From Streptomyces sp. AP-93 (GTDB taxonomy: Bacteria > Actinomycetota > Actinomycetes > Streptomycetales > Streptomycetaceae): 64,000 bases of DNA. Location of the stretch: positions 62,001-126,000 of the forward strand of contig NZ_JALGBX010000018.1 of the NCBI RefSeq assembly GCF_022808175.1, in the 5' to 3' direction. Under the pieces are notes generated by a model. It worked only from the letters and a program-made list of their open reading frames with translations, searched no databases and was not told the DNA's origin. Both the position numbers and the translations under genes were made by a program. Positions 43,341 through 50,577 of the stretch are shown here, in pieces (within the stretch, counting starts at the first letter, position 1; each line of letters begins with the position of its first letter).

Positions 43341-44079
43341 GCCGGTCGCGCTCGGCGGAGTACAGGTGACTGTCGCGGAACTGCTCGGCGCCCAGGGTGC
43401 GGCCCACCAGGATGACGGCCGTGCGGACCAGCCCGGCCTCCTTCACCTGGGCGGCGATGTCGGCCAGCGTCCCGCGCAGGATCAGCTCGTCGGGGCGGCT
43501 GGCCATCGCGACCACCGCCGCCGGGCACTCGGCCCCGTAGTGCGGCAGGAGTTCGTCCACGACCCGGTCCACGTAGCGGGTGGCCAGGTGCAGCACCAGG
43601 AGCGCCCCGCTGCGGCCCAGCGTGGCGAGGTCCTCGCCGGGCGGCATCGGCGTGGCCTGCTGGGAGATCCGGGTCAGGATCACGGTCTGGCCGACGGTGG
43701 GGACGGTCAGCTCCCGCTTCAGCGCGGCGGCCGCCGCGGCGAAGGCGGGGACGCCGGGGACGACCTCGTAGGGGATGCCGGCCGCGTCGAGCCGGCGCAT
43801 CTGCTCCGCAACGGCGCTGAAGACGGAGGGGTCGCCGGAGTGGAGCCGGGCCACGTCCTGGCCGGCCGCGTGGGCGCGTACGCACTCGGCGATGATCTCG
43901 TCCAGATTCAGCTGTGCGGTGTCGATCAGGCGGGCGTCCGGCGGGCATTCGGCGAGGAGTTCGCGGGGGACCAGGCTGCCCGCGTACAGGCAGACGGGGG
44001 CGGCGGCCAGCGTCCGGGCGCCGCGCACCGTGATCAGGTCGGCGGCGCCGGGGCCCGCACCGATGAAGTACACGGTCAT
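43330..44079 (-). CDS. cobM: Precorrin-4 C11-methyltransferase CobM
   Basis: A 249-residue SAM-dependent tetrapyrrole methylase. MTVYFIGAGPGAADLITVRGARTLAAAPVCLYAGSLVP is the typical CobM start, followed by RLHSGDPSVFSAVAEQMRRLDAAGIPYEVVPGVPAFAAAAAAL and TVILTRISQQATPMP. It methylates C11 of precorrin-4 to give precorrin-5. ATG 44079 overlaps the cobL stop by 4 bp, and the gene's own end overlaps cobK. Confidence 0.95.
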   Translation of the reverse strand: MTVYFIGAGPGAADLITVRGARTLAAAPVCLYAGSLVPRELLAECPPDARLIDTAQLNLDEIIAECVRAHAAGQDVARLHSGDPSVFSAVAEQMRRLDAAGIPYEVVPGVPAFAAAAAALKRELTVPTVGQTVILTRISQQATPMPPGEDLATLGRSGALLVLHLATRYVDRVVDELLPHYGAECPAAVVAMASRPDELILRGTLADIAAQVKEAGLVRTAVILVGRTLGAEQFRDSHLYSAERDRHVC

Positions 44080-45344
44080 ATCGTCTGATCCACCAATTCG
44101 GGTTCGGGATGGGGCTTCGTAACGGACCACTGGGTGACCGGCATCGCCTGGCGCCAGCCCGTGAAACCGCCGACCGGTACGGCGTGCGCGACGGCCAGTT
44201 TCACCAGCTCGCCGCCGTGGCGCCGGTAGCGGTCGGTGAGGACCGCCTCCGACTCCAGGGTGACCGTGTTCACCACGAGCCGGCCGCCGGGGGCCAGTGC
44301 CTCCCAGGCCGCGTCGAGCAGGCCCGGCGCGGTCAGGCCGCCGCCGATGAACACCGCGTCGGGGGCGGGCAGCCCGGCGAGCGCGTCGGGCGCGGAGCCG
44401 GTGACCACGCGCAGGGCGGGCACGCCGAGGGCGGCCGCGTTACGGGTGATCCGCGCGGCCCGCTCCGTCACCCGCTCCACGGTCACCGCCCGGCAGGAGG
44501 GGTGCGTGCGCATCCACTCGATGCCGATGGAGCCGGAGCCGCCGCCGATGTCCCACAGCAGTTCGCCGGGGGCGGGGGCGAGGGCGCACAGGGTGGCGGC
44601 GCGGACGTGGCGCTTGGTGAGCTGGCCGTCGTGCTCGTAGGCGGCGTCGGGCAGGCCGGGGGTCGCGCCGAGCCGGGGGGCTTCGGCGCGGGGGTCGCGG
44701 CGGCAGTCGACGGCGACCACGTTCAGGGGGTCGCCGGGCGGGTGCTGCCAGGTCTGGGCGAGACCCTCGTACGTGTCCTCGCGCTCGGAGCCGAGCTGTT
44801 CCAGGACGCGCATCCGGCTGGGGCCGAAGCCCCGCTCTCGAAGCAGAGCGGCGATCTCGTTTGCGGTCAGTGCTCCGGCACTCAGCACCAGGACCCGGCG
44901 GCCCTCGTACAGCGCGGCCGCGAGCCGGGCCACCGGGCGGCCGACCACGGTGACCACCTCGGTGTCCTCCACCGGCCAGCCGAGGCGGGCGCAGGCGTAG
45001 GAGACGGAGGAGGGGTGCGGCAGGACGTGCAGGGCGCCGGGGCCGAGCTCCTCGGACAGCGCGCGGCCGATCCCGTAGAACATCGGGTCGCCGCTGGCCA
45101 GCACCGCGATGCGGCGGCCCGCGTGCTCGGCCATCAGCTTCGGCACGGCCGGGCGCAGCGGGCTGGGCCACGCCACCCGGGCGCCGCCGCATTCCCCGAG
45201 GGGGATCAGGTCCAGCTGCCGTGGCCCGCCGATCAGCACCTCGGCCCCGGCCAGCGCGGCCCGGGCGGGGGCGGTCAGCCCGTCCCAGCCGTCGGCGCCG
45301 AGGCCGACGACCGACACGGGTACGGGGGGCGGTGCGGAGCTCAC
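44076..45344 (-). CDS. cobL: Precorrin-6Y methyltransferase/decarboxylase CobL (CbiE-CbiT fusion)
   Basis: A 422-residue bifunctional enzyme. The N-terminal CbiE-like half (VSVVGLGADGWDGLTAPARAALAGAEVLIGG; VLASGDPMFYGIGRALSEEL; PSSVSYACARLGWPVEDTEVV) methylates C5. The C-terminal CbiT-like half (ATLCALAPAPGELLWDIGGGSGSIGIEWMRTHPSCRAVTVE; PDAVFIGGGLTAPGLLDAAWEAL) methylates C15 and decarboxylates the C12 side chain. It is the first gene of its operon; no B12 riboswitch is seen upstream, only repeat-rich DNA. Confidence 0.95.
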   Translation of the reverse strand: MSSAPPPVPVSVVGLGADGWDGLTAPARAALAGAEVLIGGPRQLDLIPLGECGGARVAWPSPLRPAVPKLMAEHAGRRIAVLASGDPMFYGIGRALSEELGPGALHVLPHPSSVSYACARLGWPVEDTEVVTVVGRPVARLAAALYEGRRVLVLSAGALTANEIAALLRERGFGPSRMRVLEQLGSEREDTYEGLAQTWQHPPGDPLNVVAVDCRRDPRAEAPRLGATPGLPDAAYEHDGQLTKRHVRAATLCALAPAPGELLWDIGGGSGSIGIEWMRTHPSCRAVTVERVTERAARITRNAAALGVPALRVVTGSAPDALAGLPAPDAVFIGGGLTAPGLLDAAWEALAPGGRLVVNTVTLESEAVLTDRYRRHGGELVKLAVAHAVPVGGFTGWRQAMPVTQWSVTKPHPEPELVDQTI

Positions 45345-45813
45345 TGGGTGGACCTCGGGGTACGGGAAGCGGGTGGACCCGCAGCCTACTGGGCCCGCCC
45401 CGGGCCCCCGGCGGGCGGGCCCCGAGCCGGGTCCGGCCCCTGGCGCGGGGCTGGTCCCCTACCCGCCCTTCGCCCGTTCCCCGGGCTCCGCCCGGACCCG
45501 TTGCCGGGTGCGGCGCCGTTCCCGGGGGCCAGCCCCCGGACCCCCGCTCCTCAAACGCCGGAGGGGCTGGATGTGGCCGGTGCGGGCTGGATGGCGCGGA
45601 GCGCCATTTCAGCCTCGCCGGCGTTTGAGGCGCGGGGTCGGGGCGGAGCCCCGGGGAACGGGCGAAGGGCGGGTAGGGGAAATCCGCCCCGCGCAGCGGC
45701 GGCGCGCACCCGAGCGCGGGCCCGGATTGAGGGGCCGTGTTACGGGCGCGGCGCCGGGAGTAGGGTGCGGGGGCCGGTGGGCCGTGGGGGCCGCCGGGAC
45801 GGGAGGAGCTGCC
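45345..45813. other. 469-bp intergenic region with back-to-back REP-like repeats
   Basis: It separates divergent cobL and the SDR gene. Most of it (45420-45690) is two facing copies of the dispersed palindrome. The rest must contain both promoters. A GGGAGGAG site lies just before the SDR start. No riboswitch or known operator is seen. Confidence 0.7.
45420..45690. repeat. REP-like dispersed palindrome, copies 5 and 6 (inverted pair)
   Basis: The left half reads CCCTACCCGCCCTTCGCCC then CCGGGCTCCGCCCGGACCC and CCTCAAACGCCGGAGGGGCTGG. The right half mirrors it with CCGGCGTTTGAGGCGCGGGG and GGGGAACGGGCGAAGGGCGG. The pair could form a cruciform or a long RNA stem of about 250 nt. Confidence 0.8.
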
Positions 45814-46773
45814 ATGGCGGGCTGGAAGGCCACCCGGATGCCGGACCAGAGCGGGCGTGCCGCCGTCGTCACCGGAGGCAACAGCGGGATCGGCTACGCC
45901 GCCGCCCGGGAGCTCGCACGCCGCGGCGCCTCGGTGGTGCTGGCCTGCCGGAGCGCGGCGCGGGGGCGGGCCGCCGAGGTCGCGTTGCGGGGTGAAGTAC
46001 CCGGCGCGGAAGTGGAGTTCATGGAGCTGGACCTCGCCGATCTGGCCTCCGTGCGGGAGTTCGCGGCCGCGTACGGGCGGCGGCGGAGCGGGGCTCTTGA
46101 TCTGCTCGTCAACAACGCCGGCGTGATGGCGCTGCCCTACGGCCGGACCGCCGACGGGTTCGAGACGCAGTTCGGGGTCAACCACCTCGGCCACTTCGCC
46201 CTCACCGGGCTGTTGCTGCCCCGGCTCCTCGACGCCCCGCCCGGAGCCCGGATCGTGAACCTCTCCAGCAGCTTCCACGCCCTCGGGGACGTGGCGCACG
46301 ATGACCTGAACAGCGAGCGGGACTACCGGCGTTGGATCGCGTACGGCCGTTCCAAGAGCGCGAACCTGCTCTTCACCCACGAGCTCGCCCGCCGCCTGGC
46401 GGCCGCCGGTTCCGAGGTCGTCGCGGCCGCCGCCCACCCCGGCTACGCCGCCACCAACCTGCACGTCGGGGCGACCCCGCAGGCGGGGGCCACGCTCACC
46501 TCGCGGTTCGCCGCGGCCGCCACCGCCGTCGGACATGAGATCGGCACCACCGTCATCGCGCAGTCCGCTGCCGCCGGCGCGCTGCCCACCCTGTTCGCGG
46601 CCACGGCGCCCGGCGTCGGGCCCGACGAGTTCATCGGGCCGCGGCTCGGCTGGCGCGGCGCTCCCGTCCGTTCCCGGCGGGCGAAATGGACCCTGGACGA
46701 CAAGTCCGGCGAACGGCTCTGGGGCGCCTCCGAAAAGCTCACCGGAGTCTCGTACACGTCCCTATCGCGCTGA
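45814..46773 (+). CDS. Short-chain dehydrogenase/reductase (retinol dehydrogenase-like)
   Basis: A 319-residue NAD(P)-dependent oxidoreductase. The Rossmann motif GGNSGIG is at about residues 21-27, with NNAGVMALPYG near 107 and the YxxxK active site in WIAYGRSKSANLLFTHELARRL near 176. LDLADLASVREF and NHLGHFALTGLLLPRLLD match the retinol-dehydrogenase/WW-domain oxidoreductase-like SDR group. The substrate is unknown. ATG 45814 follows GGGAGGAG. It stands alone between the cob genes and a secreted hydrolase. Confidence 0.9.
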   Translation: MAGWKATRMPDQSGRAAVVTGGNSGIGYAAARELARRGASVVLACRSAARGRAAEVALRGEVPGAEVEFMELDLADLASVREFAAAYGRRRSGALDLLVNNAGVMALPYGRTADGFETQFGVNHLGHFALTGLLLPRLLDAPPGARIVNLSSSFHALGDVAHDDLNSERDYRRWIAYGRSKSANLLFTHELARRLAAAGSEVVAAAAHPGYAATNLHVGATPQAGATLTSRFAAAATAVGHEIGTTVIAQSAAAGALPTLFAATAPGVGPDEFIGPRLGWRGAPVRSRRAKWTLDDKSGERLWGASEKLTGVSYTSLSR

Positions 46774-46870
46774 ATCCCCGGGGGCTAGCTTGCTACTCGC
46801 CAGTCACTTCAGGCTGCCGAGTCCGAGCTCGAGTCCGAGTTGCGTCACGTCGCATTCCCCTGGGAGAGCC

Positions 46871-48472
46871 ATGCGCAGATCCGCCCTGCCCGTGCCCCTG
46901 TTGTTCCCGATGCTCGTCGCCCTCGCCGCGGCCCTCGCCGCGGCGCTCGTCGCCACCCTGCTCACCGCCCCGACGGCTCGGGCCGTGGAGGCGGCGGAGG
47001 CCGCCGCCCGTGCGGAGCGGCGTACGCCGGTCGTCCTCGTCCACGGATTCGGGGACACCGCGGCCTCCCTCGACGGGCTGGAGGACCACCTGCACGCCCA
47101 GGGGTGGCTATCCAGCGACCTCGCCGAATTCGGTTACGACTGGGCCGCCACCAACGACTCCAACGCCGCCCGCTTCGGCGCCTTCCTCACCGAACGGTTC
47201 GGCAGCCGCCCCGTCGATGTGGTCGCCCACAGCATGGGCTCGCTGCTGACGCGCAAGTACCTCAAGGACGGCGGGAGTTCCCGGGTCCGCTCCTGGGTTT
47301 CGCTCGGCGGACCCAACCACGGGGCGGGGGACGCCGCGCCCTGCGGCCCCTTCGCCACCTTCTGCGACATCCATGCGGCCTCGCTCGCCGACATGACCCC
47401 CGGCAGCCCCTTCCTGGCCTCCCTCAACGCGGGCGACGAAACCCCGGGCGCCACCCGCTACACCACCTTCAGCTCCACCTGCGACCAGCAGATCCCACCC
47501 GGCGACAGCCGCGCCCCGCGCTCCACCGCACTGGCCGGAGCCGTGAACCACGTCCTGCCGGTGGGCGACAGCGGCTGCCCCTCGCACTACGGACTGCTCG
47601 GCAACGAGTGGGTCCGCCGGCAGATCGTCGCCGAGTTCTCCAAGGACCCGGTGAGTCAAGTCGACCTGAAGGCCGGTCCGTTCCGGATCACGGTCGACTC
47701 GGCGCGGTTCACCTCCAGCGGCGAGAGCGGACCCGAGCTCTACGACGGGCTCACCCTGACCACCGACGGGACCGCCCGCTCCCTCTGGCACCGCGACCGG
47801 TCCGGCGCCACCGCCTTCCCCGACCACGACCCGTGGTTCGGGCTCGATGATTCCGTCAGGAGTCAGGTCTTCAGCGGCCGGGCGACCGTCACCGCCCACC
47901 TCGTCGACGCCGACTACAGCGCCGGGAACAACGACGACGTGATGGCCGCAGGCCGCGTCCACTGGGACCCGGCGCTCGGCTTCGGCCGGTTCACCGCCAA
48001 GATGGCCGGTGTGGACGGCGGCGAGGCCTCCGTCACCTACACCGTGACCCCGGTGCAGGGCGTCCCCGCCTGCCGGGTGCGCGTGGACCAGGCGGAGCTG
48101 ACCTACTTCGACGACGGCACGACCCGGCCCGCGCTCTACGGCGACATCGCGGTCCGGACCGGTGACGGTGCGCGCACCGCCGTGTGGTCGCGCTCCGGCT
48201 CGGACCCGTCGACCTTCCCCAACCAGGGCAACCGCACCAACCCCGACCCGTACTTCTACCAGCGCGTCGGCTCGGGGACCACGTACGGGCCCGGCCCGTT
48301 CGAGATCGGCGTCTTCCTCTGGGACTACGACGCCTCCTCGGCCGACGACCTGGTCGCCCGGGGCACGGTGGCCTGGGATCCGTACACCGATCAGCCGGGG
48401 ACCCGCACCAGCGAGTTCCGCGGGGACGACGGAGGGCACGTGAAGGTCACCTGGACCGCCCTCTGCCCCTGA
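46871..48472 (+). CDS. Secreted lipase-like alpha/beta hydrolase with C-terminal beta domains
   Basis: A 533-residue exported protein. The signal peptide lies at residues 1-38 (LPVPLLFPMLVALAAALAAALVATLLTAPTARA). The hydrolase core has VVLVHGFGDTAASLDGLEDHL for the oxyanion region and VDVVAHSMGSLLTRKYL with the nucleophile Ser. Asp/His candidates lie in VLPVGDSGCPSHYGLLGNEWV. Residues 290-533 contain two similar blocks (FRITVDSARFTSSGESGPELYDGLTL ... FGLDDSVRSQVF; CRVRVDQAELTYFDDGTTRPALYGDIAVRTG ... GTTYGPGPFEIGVFLWDYD), probably duplicated beta-sandwiches for binding. A GGGAG site precedes ATG 46871. Confidence 0.88.
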   Translation: MRRSALPVPLLFPMLVALAAALAAALVATLLTAPTARAVEAAEAAARAERRTPVVLVHGFGDTAASLDGLEDHLHAQGWLSSDLAEFGYDWAATNDSNAARFGAFLTERFGSRPVDVVAHSMGSLLTRKYLKDGGSSRVRSWVSLGGPNHGAGDAAPCGPFATFCDIHAASLADMTPGSPFLASLNAGDETPGATRYTTFSSTCDQQIPPGDSRAPRSTALAGAVNHVLPVGDSGCPSHYGLLGNEWVRRQIVAEFSKDPVSQVDLKAGPFRITVDSARFTSSGESGPELYDGLTLTTDGTARSLWHRDRSGATAFPDHDPWFGLDDSVRSQVFSGRATVTAHLVDADYSAGNNDDVMAAGRVHWDPALGFGRFTAKMAGVDGGEASVTYTVTPVQGVPACRVRVDQAELTYFDDGTTRPALYGDIAVRTGDGARTAVWSRSGSDPSTFPNQGNRTNPDPYFYQRVGSGTTYGPGPFEIGVFLWDYDASSADDLVARGTVAWDPYTDQPGTRTSEFRGDDGGHVKVTWTALCP

Positions 48473-48474
48473 TC

Positions 48475-48543
48475 CGGGCGGAGGTCCGGGCGGAGGTGCG
48501 GACGGGGGTCCGGGCGGAGGTCCGGACGGGGGTCCGGACGGGG
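48475..48543 (+). repeat. 12-bp tandem repeats after the lipase gene
   Basis: About six imperfect units of GGTCCGGGCGGA or GGTCCGGACGGG follow the lipase stop codon. The stretch is low-complexity DNA and may simply reflect slippage. Confidence 0.7.
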
Positions 48544-48640
48544 GCGCGCCCCGGTATGAGCCCGTCCGCCCCCGTCGAGCCTCCGGGCGCCCCGTCCGGG
48601 CCCTGACCTGGGAGCCCCGCCCGCCGTCACACTCGGCGGC

Positions 48641-50101
48641 ATGGACGACGACACGACGGACAACCACCCACGCACCACCGGACCGCATGCCGAGGACCAT
48701 GCCGAGGAGCACGCCGGGGACCATGCCGTGGTCCTCGGCGCGGGCATGGCCGGGCTGCTGGCGGCGCGGGTGCTCGCGATGCGGTTCTCCCGGGTCACGG
48801 TGATCGAGCGGGACGAACTACCCGACGGCGAGCCGGTGTTCCGGCCGGGGCTACCTCAGACCCGGCACACGCACGTCCTGTGGGCGCGGGGCCTGGACCT
48901 GATCGAGCTGATGCTGCCGGGCATCACCGGCAAGCTCCTGGCCGCGGGCGCCGTCCTCGCCGACTCGCCGCGCGACTTCCTCTGGCTGAGCCCGGCCGAC
49001 TGGTTCGGGCCGGTGGCCGGGGCCAGGGTCCTGCTCGCGAGCCGGGAACTGCTCGACTCGGCGGTGCGCCGGGAAGTGCTCCGCAATCCGCGCGTGCGGA
49101 TCCGGGCCGGCCGGGCGGCCGCCGGACTGGTCGCCGGGCCGGACGGCCGCACGGTGACGGGTGTGGAACTGCGCGACGGCGAGCGGCTGGCCGCACGCCT
49201 CGTCGTCGACGCGACCGGCCGCACCTCCAAGGCCCCCGCCTGGCTCGCCGCGCTCGGTCACCCGGCCCCGGAGGTCACCCGGTACGACTCCCATCTCGGG
49301 TACTCCAGCCGCTACTTCAAGATCCCGGAGGATCCGGGACGGCGCTGGCAGGGCCTGTACGTCCAGGGCCGTCCGGACCTTCCGCGCGGCGGAGTGCTGA
49401 TGCCGCTGGACGGGAACCGCTGGCTGGTGACCCTGGTCGGAAACGGCGAACACGCGCCGCCCGTGCGGGAGGAGGAGTTCCTCCCGTTCGCCGGGAGCCT
49501 GCGCAGCCCGGCCCTGTACGACGCCATCCGGGACGCGGTCCCGCTGTCCTCGCCCACCGCCTTCCGGAACACGGCGAACGAATGGCGCCACTACGAGCGC
49601 CTGGAGCGCTGGCCGGCCGGGTTCGTGGTCCTCGGCGACGCGGCCTGCCGTTTCAACCCCGTGTACGGGCACGGCATGACGGTCGCCGCGCTCGCCGCGG
49701 AAGCCCTGGCCAAGGAGATCCGCACCCTGGACCCGGAGCGGATCGCGGCGGCCTCCCGCCGGATCCAGCGCCGGACCCTCGCGGCGGCCGCCGTGCCCTG
49801 GCAGATCGCCACCAGCGAGGACATGCGGTACCCGGTGACGGAGGGGCCGCCGCCGGACCGGGCCACCCGGATCCTGCAGCGCTACATGTCCCGGGTGATG
49901 GCGGGAGCCAACACCGACCCGGCGATCGCCGCCCGCTTCTTCGGCGTGCTGTCGCTGACCAGCCCGCCGGGCACCCTGCTCGACCCCGTCACGATGCTCC
50001 GGGTCCTGTCCAAGCGGCACCTCCCGGCCGGCCCGGAGTCCACCGCCTACCCGGCCCACCACGGTCCGCCGGCGCAGCGGGGCGCGCGCCGGACCGTCTA
50101 G
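48641..50101 (+). CDS. FAD-dependent monooxygenase/oxidoreductase
   Basis: A 486-residue flavoprotein of the FAD_binding_3/tryptophan-halogenase-like type. The dinucleotide fold is VVLGAGMAGLLAARVLAMRFSRVTVIERDEL (about residues 30-61). VVDATGRTSKAPAWLAALG is the middle signature. The second FAD motif is GDAACRFNPVYGHGMTVAALAAEALAKEI (about 335-363). The N-terminal tail is His/Asp-rich (HAEDHAEEHAGDHA) and could bind metal or be non-functional. Homologues epoxidise or hydroxylate small molecules, but the substrate is unknown. The VOC gene starts 20 nt downstream and may be in the same operon. Confidence 0.87.
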   Translation: MDDDTTDNHPRTTGPHAEDHAEEHAGDHAVVLGAGMAGLLAARVLAMRFSRVTVIERDELPDGEPVFRPGLPQTRHTHVLWARGLDLIELMLPGITGKLLAAGAVLADSPRDFLWLSPADWFGPVAGARVLLASRELLDSAVRREVLRNPRVRIRAGRAAAGLVAGPDGRTVTGVELRDGERLAARLVVDATGRTSKAPAWLAALGHPAPEVTRYDSHLGYSSRYFKIPEDPGRRWQGLYVQGRPDLPRGGVLMPLDGNRWLVTLVGNGEHAPPVREEEFLPFAGSLRSPALYDAIRDAVPLSSPTAFRNTANEWRHYERLERWPAGFVVLGDAACRFNPVYGHGMTVAALAAEALAKEIRTLDPERIAAASRRIQRRTLAAAAVPWQIATSEDMRYPVTEGPPPDRATRILQRYMSRVMAGANTDPAIAARFFGVLSLTSPPGTLLDPVTMLRVLSKRHLPAGPESTAYPAHHGPPAQRGARRTV

Positions 50102-50121
50102 GGCGAGTCTAGGATCGGCCC

Positions 50122-50499
50122 GTGATCGCCGAGATGCAGTGCGTGGTGCTGGACTGTCCCGACCCGGCGGCGCTGGCCGCGTTCTACCAGCGCCTGACCG
50201 GCGGTGAGGTCAACCGTCCCGACCGGCGCTGGGCGACCGACGCCACCTGGGCGACCCTGCACCTTCCGGCCGGCCAGGTCCTCGCCTTCCAGTACGCCGA
50301 GGACCACCGGCCGCCCCGCTGGCCGGACCCGGCCCGGCCCCAGCAGCTGCACCTGGACTTCGCCGTCGCGGACCTGGACGCGGCCCATGCGGAGGTCCTG
50401 GCCTGCGGTGCCACCCTGCTCGACGGGGACCGGGCGGGCGAGGGCTGGCGGGTCTACGCCGATCCGGCCGGGCACCCCTTCTGTCTGGTGCGCCACTGA
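50122..50499 (+). CDS. VOC family (glyoxalase-like) protein
   Basis: A 125-residue single-domain protein starting at GTG 50122. MIAEMQCVVLDCPDPAALAAFYQRLTGGE opens the first beta-alpha-beta-beta-beta unit; QQLHLDFAVADLDAAHAEVLACGATLLD and WRVYADPAGHPFCLVRH complete the second. Such glyoxalase-like proteins often bind metal or hydrophobic ligands; the function is unassigned. It lies 20 nt after the FAD monooxygenase, suggesting joint expression. C-rich 18-20-bp repeats at 50502-50560 separate it from the convergent protease gene. Confidence 0.87.
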   Translation: MIAEMQCVVLDCPDPAALAAFYQRLTGGEVNRPDRRWATDATWATLHLPAGQVLAFQYAEDHRPPRWPDPARPQQLHLDFAVADLDAAHAEVLACGATLLDGDRAGEGWRVYADPAGHPFCLVRH

Positions 50500-50577
50500 C
50501 CCCGGTCCCCGCCGGCCCCGCCTGCCCCCGCCGGCCCCGCCTGCCCCCGCCGGCCCCCGTGCTTCAGCCCGGGAAGG

